From: an uncultured Clostridia bacterium
Lineage (GTDB): Bacteria > Bacillota > Clostridia > Oscillospirales > Acutalibacteraceae
Assembly (NCBI GenBank): GCA_944382025.1
Contig: CALWMQ010000057.1
Location: 1-6,122 of the forward strand
Direction of reading: 5' to 3'
DNA: 6,122 nucleotides
Of this stretch, positions 1-6,019 are shown piece after piece. The stretch's first letter is position 1. Each line of letters begins with the position of its first letter. The translations under genes were made by a program, and so were the position numbers. The notes below the pieces were generated by a model, which did not search any database, had not been told where the DNA came from, and was given only the letters and a program-made list of their open reading frames with translations.

Positions 1-1370
1 TTGGCGCGGATGAGGATCAGCTGGATTTTCCTGTGGTGTACGCCTCGGGACGGGACGGTTATTCCTCTTTGGACCCCAACGTCAGGGAAGGGGACATGAA
101 GCCGTTGTTTGAGGAAATCCTCAAATACGTGCCGGCGCCGGAAGGGGATCTGGAAGGGCCTTTGCAGATTCTTTTCTCCAATATAGATTATGACGACTAT
201 GTGGGCCGGATCGGCGTAGGCCGGGTGGAACGGGGTACCGTACACAACGGCCAGGCCGTTGTCCTGTGTAAGACCGATGGAAGCCGTGTCAATGCCCGGA
301 TCGGGAAGCTGTTCCAGTTTGAAGGTTTGCGCCGGGTGGAGCATGATACTGCCGCTCTGGGGGATCTGGTGGCGGTAACGGGTATCACGGATCTGAATAT
401 CGGGGAGACGGCGTGTGATCCCGAGTGTGTGGAGCCATTGCCCTTTGTGAATATCGATGAGCCGACCATTTCCATGGTTTTCATGGTGAACAACAGCCCC
501 TTCGCGGGTAAGGAAGGTAAATTTGTAACCTCCCGGAACCTGCGGGACAGGCTGTTTAAAGAGGTGGAAACCAACGTCAGTATGCGGGTCAAAGAAACCG
601 ATACCACCGATGCCTTTGAGGTATCCGGGCGAGGGGAACTGCATCTGTCCATCCTGATTGAAACCATGCGCCGTCAAGGCTTTGAGTTCGCCGTCAGCCG
701 TCCTCAGGTGATTTATAAAAAGGATGATAAAGGCCAGCTGCTGGAGCCGATGGAACTGCTGATGATCGAGGTGCCGGAGGCGTATGTGGGAGCGGTGATG
801 GAAAAGCTGGGTTCCCGGAAGGCGGAGATTGTTAATATGGGTACCCGGGACACCGGTATGTCCCACCTGGAATTCCGGATTCCTTCCCGGGGACTGATGG
901 GGTACCGGCAGCAGTTCCTGACCGATACCAACGGCAATGGTATTATGAACAGCGTGTTTGATGGGTATGAGCCGTTTAAAGGTGAAATTCCCCAGCGGGT
1001 ACAGGGTTCCTTGGTTGTGTTCGAGTCGGGGGAGACCAGCAGCTACGGTCTGTACAATGCCCAGGACCGGGGCGCGTTATTCGTAGGTCCTTCTGTACCG
1101 GTCTATGAGGGTATGATTGTGGGCATGTCGCCGAAAAACGAGGATATAGCGGTCAATGTCTGTAAAAAGAAGCATGTAACCAATATGCGGGCAGCCGGGT
1201 CTGATGAGGCGCTTCGCCTGACACCGCCTACCGTGCTGTCTCTGGAGCAGTCGCTGGAATTTATCAATGACGATGAACTGGTGGAGGTTACGCCTAAGAG
1301 CATCCGCCTGCGCAAACGGATCCTGTCCAAGGAACAGCGGATGAAAGAATCGGCCAAGAAAAAGGGATAA
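1..1370 (+). CDS. typA: TypA/BipA translational GTPase, 5'-truncated by the window edge
   Basis: This is the C-terminal part of the ribosome-associated GTPase TypA/BipA, an EF-G relative that binds the 70S ribosome and affects ribosome assembly and stress adaptation. The reading frame is open from base 3 and gives 455 residues. Full-length TypA is about 605, so roughly 150 residues with the P-loop, switch regions and NKxD motif are missing. The first visible residues still contain the G5-type motif YASGR (visible residues 13-17). Next come an EF-Tu-like beta-barrel (about 53-140), an EF-G domain III-like segment (about 150-240, with SPFAGKEG and SGRGELHL at 208-215), an EF-G domain V-like segment (from about 247) and the BipA-specific C-terminal domain with VNVCKKKHVTNMRAAGSDEA (from 384). 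It ends in a lysine-rich tail and TAA. Family assignment is very secure. The truncation comes from the window edge, not from mutation. Confidence 0.97.
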   Translation, partial: GADEDQLDFPVVYASGRDGYSSLDPNVREGDMKPLFEEILKYVPAPEGDLEGPLQILFSNIDYDDYVGRIGVGRVERGTVHNGQAVVLCKTDGSRVNARIGKLFQFEGLRRVEHDTAALGDLVAVTGITDLNIGETACDPECVEPLPFVNIDEPTISMVFMVNNSPFAGKEGKFVTSRNLRDRLFKEVETNVSMRVKETDTTDAFEVSGRGELHLSILIETMRRQGFEFAVSRPQVIYKKDDKGQLLEPMELLMIEVPEAYVGAVMEKLGSRKAEIVNMGTRDTGMSHLEFRIPSRGLMGYRQQFLTDTNGNGIMNSVFDGYEPFKGEIPQRVQGSLVVFESGETSSYGLYNAQDRGALFVGPSVPVYEGMIVGMSPKNEDIAVNVCKKKHVTNMRAAGSDEALRLTPPTVLSLEQSLEFINDDELVEVTPKSIRLRKRILSKEQRMKESAKKKG

Positions 1371-1580
1371 GACGGGCCCAAACCGGGAAAGCGGAAGGAT
1401 GGATATAGGCTTTCCTGGCCGGTACGGGAAAAGGTGCCGTGGGGTATGCGGCCCATAGGGAACGGAAGCAGTGGAAACGTGTAGCTCCAAGGTGGCATGG
1501 TGCGGAACGGTATTGCCTGCCCTATTTTACGCGAAAAGATGCGGATAGGACTGACGGAAGAGGAAGGATGGGCTGGACAG
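1371..1580. other. Intergenic spacer between typA and comEC
   Basis: About 210 nt, GC-rich, with no convincing coding sequence, no hairpin followed by a T tract, and no clear TTGACA/TATAAT pair. The lack of a terminator leaves read-through from typA into comEC possible. The comEC start may lie within it (ATG 1497 or 1539). Confidence 0.5.
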
Positions 1581-3830
1581 ATGGCGCGACCCTTATGGGT
1601 GACCGGGTTCACCTGTTTGATTATATTGCTCATAGCGCCCCTTCTGCCCCTGAATGCCACCTTGGTTCTGGCGGGATTGGGGCTGGTTCTGTTGGTAATT
1701 TCCCTGCTGATCCCGATTTTGAGGAGGCAGCGGGTACTGTGGGCGGCGCTGCTGGCGGCAGTGGCCGCCTTTGGTGTTTACGCGGGCACCGAGATTCTGT
1801 GTTATCGTCCCTTGGTGGGACTGGATGGCCGGACGGTGTATCTGGAGGCTAGGGTGATGGATAGGGAAGCGGATACCGTCCTACTGGAGGTAACCGGCGG
1901 TGAGGCGCCAAAAGGCAGCCGCATTGCACTATACGAGAACCCGGAAACCGAATTGCCGGACATGTACAGCTTGGTAGCTGGGGATTTTGTGCTGACAGCA
2001 AAGGATGCCCAAGGGCTGGACAGGTTGGTTATGAAGGCGTCCGGTGTGTCCATGATGGCCTGGTGCCCGGAGTACGGTTCCCAATCCTATATTGAAACGC
2101 CGGGGAAAGCTACTTGGAACGCTGTGTTTTCCAATATGCGCCAGCGTTTTTATCATACCCTGACGGCTTATCTTCCAGGTGACCGGGGAGAACTGGCGGC
2201 TGGGATCTGCCTTGGAGAGGATGAAGGCCTTTCCGGTCCGGCTAAAGAAGCCTTCCATGTGACCGGTGTGTCCCATCTTCTGGCAGTATCCGGGCTGCAT
2301 ATGTCGGTACTGGCTTTTACTTTATTGGCTTTGCTGTGGCGCATGCGCATACCGGAATGTCCCGCCTCCATATTGACCATGGCGGGGGTGTTATGGTTTA
2401 TGGCCTTGGTGGGTTTTGAGGTATCGGTAGTGCGTTCCGGGGTTATGCTGCTCATTCTGTTGTTGGGCAGCGCTATTCGCCGCCGGGCTGATTCCCGCAA
2501 TTCCATGGGGTTTGCTCTGCTGTTGCTGTTATTATCGGACCCTTATTGTGCCTACGATGTGGGGTTGCTTTTGTCTTTCGGCGCTTGCCTGGGTCTTTTG
2601 TGCCTCTATCCCTGGATGCGGTTCCACATCCGGAAACGGTTGGAACCGTCAAACCAACCGTCACCGGAGCTGCTTCCAGACGCTCCGGCGGCCGCGGAGC
2701 GCCCGCCGTTCTGGCGACGTGGGCTTATCCGGCTGGCAGATGCCCTTTGCGTTTCCGTGGCGGCTATTCTGCCCACAATGACAGTAAGCGCCGTGTTTTT
2801 TGGCAGTTTATCCCTGATCGCCCCTATTACCAATCTGCTGACGGTATTCCCATCCACCTTGTTGACCCAGTTGGGCTGCCTGGCTATGGTGCTGGAGCCG
2901 ATTCCTTTTTTGTTCCCGGTGTGCCGGTTACTGCTGATGGGGGTAGGGTGGATTTCGGGTTATCTGTTGGAGGTTACCCAATGGCTGGCCCGACTGCCCT
3001 TTGCCTCCGCCGCCATGCGGGAAGGGTACCTGCTGTTGTGGCTGCCAGCCTCCCTGGGGATGCTTTACCTGGGGTGGCGGTTGGGAAAAGCCAAGGGGCT
3101 GCGTATTGCCTTCGCCACGGGGGTGATTGCCCTGCTATGTGGCATCAATCTGAGAAATCTGTTCATGCGAAATGTCACAACGATAGCCGCGGTAGGAACC
3201 AATGGGGACGCAGCCATACTGCTTCAGCGGAATGGGCATTTCGGGGCGATACTGTCTCTTGAGGAATTTGATTCGGTGAACCGCCTGGGCTTTCTGCTGG
3301 AGGAGTATGGGGCAACCCGGCTGGATTTTTTAATTGTTACCGGCGGGGAGGGAAACGCCCTTTTGCAGATCCCGAACCAGCTTTCGGACTTTTTACAGGA
3401 AACCCCGTTGTTTTATCCGGAATCCGACCCGGCATTCGCCCGGCTGGTCCAATGGTATGCCTATTGTATGCCGATTGAAACGGCGCAAGTCAGTTTTTGG
3501 CAGGGGGATACCCTGGCGTGGCAGGATGGTTGGCTGCGTATGACCCTAGGGGATACCCGCGTGCTGCTCAGCAGCGGAGGAACTGACGCCTCCCAGCTTC
3601 CCGAGGACTGGCGGCAGACCCATCTGGTGGTGTATACTGGCACTCCGCCGGCCCATGCGGGGGCTATTACCGCTCAGACAGGGATACTCCTGTGCGAGGA
3701 GGAAGACCTGCCCTATTCTCTAAAGGCGATTCCACGGACAGCTTATTCGGTGACTGCCGTTTCCGGTTATGAACAGGCAGCGGTAGTCACCAGAGGGGAG
3801 GGTGACTTAACCTGGGATGCCTGGTTATAA
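1581..3830 (+). CDS. comEC: ComEC/Rec2-family DNA internalisation channel protein with degenerate C-terminal MBL domain
   Basis: ComEC is a polytopic inner-membrane protein that carries single-stranded DNA into the cytoplasm during natural transformation. From ATG 1581 it has 749 residues, normal for the family. The N-terminus has hydrophobic segments (about 5-70) followed by a soluble DUF4131-like region (about 80-170). The Competence domain (about 205-500) carries the hallmark GVSHLLAVSGLH at 229-240, a later VVRSGVMLL segment and DPYCAYDVGLLLSFGA. A proline/alanine-rich hydrophilic linker (about 354-378) interrupts the membrane core. The last ~220 residues align in layout with the metallo-beta-lactamase domain, but the HxHxDH motif is replaced by GGEGNA (588-593) and the later HHGS region by TGTP. 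ATG 1581 was chosen because MARPLW matches typical ComEC starts and AGGAAGG lies at 1561-1567. Its spacing of 13 nt is long, so ATG 1539 or ATG 1497 are alternatives (AAGGTGG at 1489-1495 is too close to 1497). Transport role is inferred from the family; competence itself cannot be judged here. Confidence 0.94.
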   Translation: MARPLWVTGFTCLIILLIAPLLPLNATLVLAGLGLVLLVISLLIPILRRQRVLWAALLAAVAAFGVYAGTEILCYRPLVGLDGRTVYLEARVMDREADTVLLEVTGGEAPKGSRIALYENPETELPDMYSLVAGDFVLTAKDAQGLDRLVMKASGVSMMAWCPEYGSQSYIETPGKATWNAVFSNMRQRFYHTLTAYLPGDRGELAAGICLGEDEGLSGPAKEAFHVTGVSHLLAVSGLHMSVLAFTLLALLWRMRIPECPASILTMAGVLWFMALVGFEVSVVRSGVMLLILLLGSAIRRRADSRNSMGFALLLLLLSDPYCAYDVGLLLSFGACLGLLCLYPWMRFHIRKRLEPSNQPSPELLPDAPAAAERPPFWRRGLIRLADALCVSVAAILPTMTVSAVFFGSLSLIAPITNLLTVFPSTLLTQLGCLAMVLEPIPFLFPVCRLLLMGVGWISGYLLEVTQWLARLPFASAAMREGYLLLWLPASLGMLYLGWRLGKAKGLRIAFATGVIALLCGINLRNLFMRNVTTIAAVGTNGDAAILLQRNGHFGAILSLEEFDSVNRLGFLLEEYGATRLDFLIVTGGEGNALLQIPNQLSDFLQETPLFYPESDPAFARLVQWYAYCMPIETAQVSFWQGDTLAWQDGWLRMTLGDTRVLLSSGGTDASQLPEDWRQTHLVVYTGTPPAHAGAITAQTGILLCEEEDLPYSLKAIPRTAYSVTAVSGYEQAAVVTRGEGDLTWDAWL

Positions 3831-3922
3831 AGAGCAGAAGGAATGTCCTTACAAGGCGGCCGGGCTGGGAACGGATGGAAGCGGGCGGTTTGGACAGGGA
3901 AGAAGAGGAACCGGCGACTATA

Positions 3923-3930
3923 GAAAGGAG
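3923..3930 (+). promoter_or_regulatory. Ribosome binding site fixing the holA start
   Basis: GAAAGGAG ends 7 nt before ATG 3938. It is the best Shine-Dalgarno match in the interval between comEC and holA and selects ATG 3938 over the in-frame ATG 3875. The following residues (MAWSETELKKHL) also fit the usual delta-subunit start. Confidence 0.8.
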
Positions 3931-3937
3931 CTGCGCT

Positions 3938-4672
3938 ATGGCGTGGTCGGAAACTGAACTGAAAAAGCATTTGAAACAGGATCAGCCGGCCAGGCTGTAT
4001 GTTCTGTATGGTGAGGAGCCGTACCTGACGGCCTATTATGCGGAATTGATTGTCCAGAAGGCTATGGGTAAAGACGGGGAGGACAATCCCCTAAGGGAGT
4101 TCAATTACCGGAAATTTGACGGACAGGAGACGGCTTGGGATACCATCGAGGAGGCGGCAGAGGCTCTGCCGTTAATGGCGGAGCGGAAATGCGTTTTAGT
4201 CAAGGATTATGATGTGGCAGCAGCCGGAGGGAATTGGGATCGGGTAATGGCTCTGGCTGAGGACCCGCCGGAAGATACGGTGCTGATTTTCCAGATGGAT
4301 TCCATACAGCCGGACAGCAGGAAGAATACCAAATGGCGGCAATTTCTGGCTCTGGCGGAAAAGAACGGCATATGCACGGCATTTAAAAGGAAGACAGAAG
4401 GAGAGAGTGTCAAGCTGCTTTGTTCGGGAGCGTCTCGGAGAGGCTGCGTGCTTTCCACCGATACAGCTCGGCTGTTGGTGGAGCAGTGTGGAAATGATCT
4501 GAATCTGCTGCTTAACGAACTGGATAAGCTGTGTGCCATGGCGTTGGGTATGGCGCAGGAGAAAACGGATGCTTTGCCGGAAATCACCCGTGACTTGGTG
4601 GAACAGGCGGCTACCAAAAATTTGGAAGCCTCGGTATTCGACCTGTCCAAAGCGATTTTACAGAATCATTAG
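3938..4672 (+). CDS. holA: DNA polymerase III delta subunit (clamp loader), N-terminal part up to an in-frame TAG
   Basis: This encodes the delta subunit of the DNA polymerase III clamp loader (the YqeN type of Firmicutes), which opens the beta sliding clamp. The start ATG 3938 is set by GAAAGGAG at 3923-3930, 7 nt upstream; an earlier in-frame ATG at 3875 has no such site. The 244 residues include the delta motif LYVLYGEEPYL (20-30), the degenerate AAA+ domains I and II with no Walker A motif, as usual for delta, and the beginning of the collar domain (ATKNLEASVFDLSKAILQNH at the end). The frame then meets TAG at 4670-4672. Family delta subunits are about 340 residues, and the missing collar region continues in the same frame downstream, so this is an interrupted gene and not a naturally short one. 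Whether it is read through, restarted, a real mutation or a base-call error cannot be decided from sequence. Confidence 0.93.
   Translation: MAWSETELKKHLKQDQPARLYVLYGEEPYLTAYYAELIVQKAMGKDGEDNPLREFNYRKFDGQETAWDTIEEAAEALPLMAERKCVLVKDYDVAAAGGNWDRVMALAEDPPEDTVLIFQMDSIQPDSRKNTKWRQFLALAEKNGICTAFKRKTEGESVKLLCSGASRRGCVLSTDTARLLVEQCGNDLNLLLNELDKLCAMALGMAQEKTDALPEITRDLVEQAATKNLEASVFDLSKAILQNH
4670..4672 (+). other. In-frame amber codon interrupting holA
   Basis: The codons read CAG AAT CAT TAG GAT AGA GCG, giving QNH-stop-DRA. The residues before (SVFDLSKAILQNH) and after (DRAYTILHRLF, then AVLSNAYADLYRAK) form continuous delta-subunit collar sequence in one frame. No frameshift is needed, only one codon. 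A single base change from TAT, TAC, CAG, AAG or GAG would give TAG. The four genes whose 3' end is visible end in TAA (typA, comEC, the restored holA) or TGA (Toprim gene), never TAG, but four genes are too few to argue for codon reassignment. Confidence 0.9.
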
Positions 4673-4710
4673 GATAGAGCGTATACCATTCTTCACCGGC
4701 TTTTCTCACA

Positions 4711-4718
4711 AAAGGAAG
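4711..4718 (+). promoter_or_regulatory. Possible internal ribosome binding site for restart after the holA TAG
   Basis: AAAGGAAG lies 5 nt before an in-frame GTG at 4724 and 38 nt after the TAG codon. It resembles a functional Shine-Dalgarno site and could allow reinitiation of the C-terminal collar fragment. Purine-rich runs also arise by chance in codons such as AAG GAA (here encoding QKED), so the match may be incidental. Confidence 0.35.
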
Positions 4719-4723
4719 ATCCG

Positions 4724-5038
4724 GTGGCTATTTTAGCCGTACTGTCTAATGCTTACGCGGATCTGTACCGTGCAAAGGTAGCCGGGACAGCAGGTGTACC
4801 TGTGGAGTCGCTGGCCGAGGATTTTGCGTACCGTGGCCGTGAATTCCGCCTGCGGTATGCAGCCAGGGACTGTTCCAGGCTGTCCTTACAGGTGCTGCGG
4901 GACAGTCTGGAGATCCTAGCACGGGCTGATCTGACGTTGAAATCATCCAAAATGGACAAATCCACAGTATTGGAGCAGACAGCGGCACGATTGATCCTGA
5001 CTGCCAAGATGGGGACGGGTTCTGGAACAAAAGGGTAA
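4724..5038 (+). CDS. holA: C-terminal (collar) part of the DNA polymerase III delta subunit, after the in-frame TAG
   Basis: This is the rest of holA, in the same frame as the upstream part. Sense codons resume at 4673 and run to TAA 5036-5038, giving about 121 residues after the stop; 104 of them lie after the first plausible restart codon, GTG 4724. The sequence AVLSNAYADLYRAK and the helical tail (LQVLRDSLEILARADLTLK, then DKSTVLEQTAARLIL) match the delta domain III that holds the clamp-loader ring together. With the TAG read as an amino acid, the whole protein would be 366 residues (3938-5038), close to the family norm. AAAGGAAG at 4711-4718 sits 5 nt before GTG 4724, so separate translation is possible, although that would omit the first 17 conserved residues after the stop. 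It could also be an untranslated pseudogene remnant. Confidence 0.8.
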   Translation: MAILAVLSNAYADLYRAKVAGTAGVPVESLAEDFAYRGREFRLRYAARDCSRLSLQVLRDSLEILARADLTLKSSKMDKSTVLEQTAARLILTAKMGTGSGTKG

Positions 5039-5053
5039 AAGGCATATGCCGAA

Positions 5054-5062
5054 AGGCGGTGA
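5054..5062 (+). promoter_or_regulatory. Strong ribosome binding site fixing the Toprim gene start
   Basis: AGGCGGTGA differs at one base from AGGAGGTGA, the full complement of the 16S rRNA 3' end, and is 5 nt upstream of ATG 5068. The alternative GTG at 5059 lies inside the site and is therefore unlikely. Confidence 0.8.
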
Positions 5063-5067
5063 GCAGT

Positions 5068-5661
5068 ATGGTGCGGGTCAAGGAAGCGATTGTGGTAGAG
5101 GGACGATATGATCGTATGAGGCTGAATTCGGTGGTTGATGCGGTTATTGTGGAAACCAGTGGATTTGGCATATTCCGGAACAAAGAGCAATTACAGTTAT
5201 TGCGCCGTCTTGCGGAAAGCCGTGGACTTATTATTTTGACTGATAGTGATTCTGCGGGATTTGTTATCCGGGATCATTTGAGCAGTGTTCTGCCGCCTGA
5301 CCGGGTGAAGCACGCGTATATTCCGGAACTCCGGGGGAAGGAGAGGAGGAAGACCGCACCTTCTAAAGAAGGATTATTAGGAGTAGAGGGGACAGAAGGG
5401 GAGGTGATTCTGCAAGCGCTGATTCGCGCGGGAGCTACACTAGATGGACAGGAAGCAGTTACCACGTCACCTATAGTGGATAAGGCCCGGTTATACGCGG
5501 ATGGCCTGAGCGGGGTTCCAGACAGTGCCTCCCAGCGGGAAAAGCTTTTAAAGTTGTTAGGACTGCCTTCAAAGCTGTCGGTCAATCGGCTGATAGATGT
5601 CATTAACGCCACAATGAGTGAAGAGGAATATCAAAAAAGTCTACACGAAATTAGAACATGA
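5068..5661 (+). CDS. Toprim-domain RNase M5-like protein (DUF4093 C-terminus)
   Basis: A 197-residue cytoplasmic protein of the RNase M5/small-primase-like Toprim group. RNase M5 cuts 5S rRNA precursors in Bacillus. The Toprim signature is complete: E11 in IVVEGRYD, then D59 and D61 in LIILTDSDSAG, the acidic residues that bind Mg2+. The middle contains KHAYIPELRGKER and EGLLGVEG, and the C-terminus (REKLLKLLGLP, then SVNRLIDVINATMSEEEY) resembles the DUF4093 region of RNase M5. Start ATG 5068 is chosen because AGGCGGTGA (5054-5062), one mismatch from the full anti-16S complement, lies 5 nt upstream; GTG 5059 overlaps that site. It begins 29 nt after the end of the restored holA frame, which suggests one operon. 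It differs from Bacillus RNase M5 in the aromatic-rich GFGIFRNKEQ segment after the first strand and in DSDSAG in place of a DPD-type motif, so the substrate may not be 5S rRNA. Family assignment is strong; exact function is uncertain. Confidence 0.85.
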   Translation: MVRVKEAIVVEGRYDRMRLNSVVDAVIVETSGFGIFRNKEQLQLLRRLAESRGLIILTDSDSAGFVIRDHLSSVLPPDRVKHAYIPELRGKERRKTAPSKEGLLGVEGTEGEVILQALIRAGATLDGQEAVTTSPIVDKARLYADGLSGVPDSASQREKLLKLLGLPSKLSVNRLIDVINATMSEEEYQKSLHEIRT

Positions 5662-5688
5662 TTTTTTACGGAAAATCCCGGAAATCTG

Positions 5689-5717
5689 TTGACAGCGTTT
5701 TTTCGGAATGCTATAAT
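5689..5717 (+). promoter_or_regulatory. Consensus housekeeping sigma promoter for tRNA-Leu
   Basis: TTGACA (5689-5694) and TATAAT (5712-5717) are exact consensus -35 and -10 boxes separated by the ideal 17 nt. Transcription would start near 5724, only a few bases before the mature tRNA 5' end at 5732. It lies 27 nt after the stop of the Toprim gene, with no terminator between, so the tRNA could be transcribed both from this strong promoter and by read-through from the operon. Confidence 0.92.
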
Positions 5718-5731
5718 AATGCCTGCGTTAT

Positions 5732-5815
5732 GCGGCCGTGCTGGAACTGGCAGACAGGCACGTTTGAGGTGCGTGTGTCTTTGACGTACGGGTTCAAGTC
5801 CCGTCGGCCGCACCA
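5732..5815 (+). tRNA. tRNA-Leu, anticodon GAG, CCA encoded
   Basis: A complete 84-nt class II tRNA. The acceptor stem GCGGCCG (5732-5738) pairs perfectly with CGGCCGC (5805-5811), followed by discriminator A and an encoded CCA. The D-arm reads CTGGAACTGGCAGAC. The anticodon stem CACGT/GCGTG (one G-T pair) encloses loop TTGAGGT with anticodon GAG at 5766-5768, reading CTC and CTT. The long variable arm folds as GTC-TTT-GAC, typical of leucine tRNAs, and the T-arm is ACGGG-TTCAAGT-CCCGT. The anticodon cannot read TAG, so this gene does not explain the amber codon in holA. Confidence 0.97.
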
Positions 5816-5845
5816 TCAGAGGGCACTAAAAAAGATGCCTAAGCG

Positions 5846-5873
5846 AAAAACCTCGATTTTATCGAGGTTTTTT
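5846..5873 (+). terminator. Rho-independent terminator after tRNA-Leu
   Basis: A perfect 7-bp stem CCTCGAT (5851-5857) / ATCGAGG (5861-5867) with loop TTT, preceded by AAAAA and followed by six T. The A and T tracts can extend the stem. It starts about 35 nt after the tRNA CCA and probably ends both the tRNA transcript and any read-through from the operon. Confidence 0.93.
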
Positions 5874-5938
5874 CGTATTTTCATGACAAGTTTTTCAGCA
5901 TAGATTTTATAGATGCCAAACGGCAAAAATCCTATACT

Positions 5939-5955
5939 GACAGGACTTGAACCCA
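5939..5955 (-). repeat. Inverted imperfect copy of a tRNA T-arm
   Basis: Read on the minus strand, this stretch gives TGGGTTCAAGTCCTGTC, which matches the T-arm of tRNA-Leu at 5789-5805 in 15 of 17 positions, including the universal GGTTCAAGTCC core. The flanks have no acceptor stem, anticodon arm or CCA, so it is not a tRNA gene. It is flanked by two direct copies of GCAAAAATC (5923-5931 and 5962-5970). It could be a remnant tRNA 3' end, such as an old integration junction, or a chance match. Confidence 0.4.
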
Positions 5956-5976
5956 CAAATAGCAAAAATCACACCG

Positions 5977-6018
5977 AAAGGCGTATGGAGAGTTAAAAAT
6001 CCATACGCCTTTTTCTTT
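5977..6018 (+). terminator. Second intrinsic terminator in the AT-rich tail
   Basis: GGCGTATGGA (5980-5989) and TCCATACGCC (6000-6009) form a perfect 10-bp stem with a 10-nt loop, flanked by AAA and followed by TTTTTCTTTT (6010-6019). The T tract is on the + strand; the opposite strand has only three T after the stem, so it works best for rightward transcripts. No gene is visible between the first terminator and this one, so it may be a backup terminator, the end of a small RNA, or a relic. Confidence 0.85.
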
Positions 6019-6019
6019 T

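Noticed and set aside
1103..1660. A 185-codon open frame on the minus strand across the typA end and comEC start
   Set aside because: Most of it is antisense to conserved typA coding sequence, with no RBS and no recognisable motif.
1439..1852. A 137-codon open frame possibly encoding a leader protein before comEC
   Set aside because: It overlaps the comEC N-terminus in another frame, lacks a good RBS, and turns into glycine-rich shadow sequence over the comEC membrane segments.
2546..3262. A 238-codon open frame on the + strand, offset within comEC
   Set aside because: It lies wholly inside comEC in another frame, has arginine/glycine/proline-rich composition typical of shadow frames in GC-rich DNA, and shows no recognisable domain. 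ComEC motifs fill the other frame.
4670..4672. tRNA-Leu at 5732-5815 acting as an amber suppressor for the holA TAG
   Set aside because: Its anticodon is GAG, which reads CTC/CTT; it cannot pair with TAG.
4670..4723. A frameshift as the cause of the holA interruption
   Set aside because: The sequence before and after the stop is in the same frame (3938 and 4724 differ by a multiple of three) and the conserved residues continue directly after the TAG, so only a nonsense codon is needed.
4746..5190. Two overlapping ~145-codon minus-strand open frames opposite the holA end and the Toprim start
   Set aside because: Both are antisense to well-supported coding sequence and resemble no known family; overlapping frames of this kind are expected shadows.
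5658..5903. An 81-codon open frame on the + strand running through the tRNA gene
   Set aside because: It translates the tRNA promoter, the tRNA and its terminator; no RBS, and the RNA features explain the sequence.
5923..5970. A CRISPR-like or tandem repeat made by the two GCAAAAATC copies
   Set aside because: Only two 9-nt AT-rich copies are present, too few and too short for an array; they are noted only as flanks of the T-arm-like stretch.
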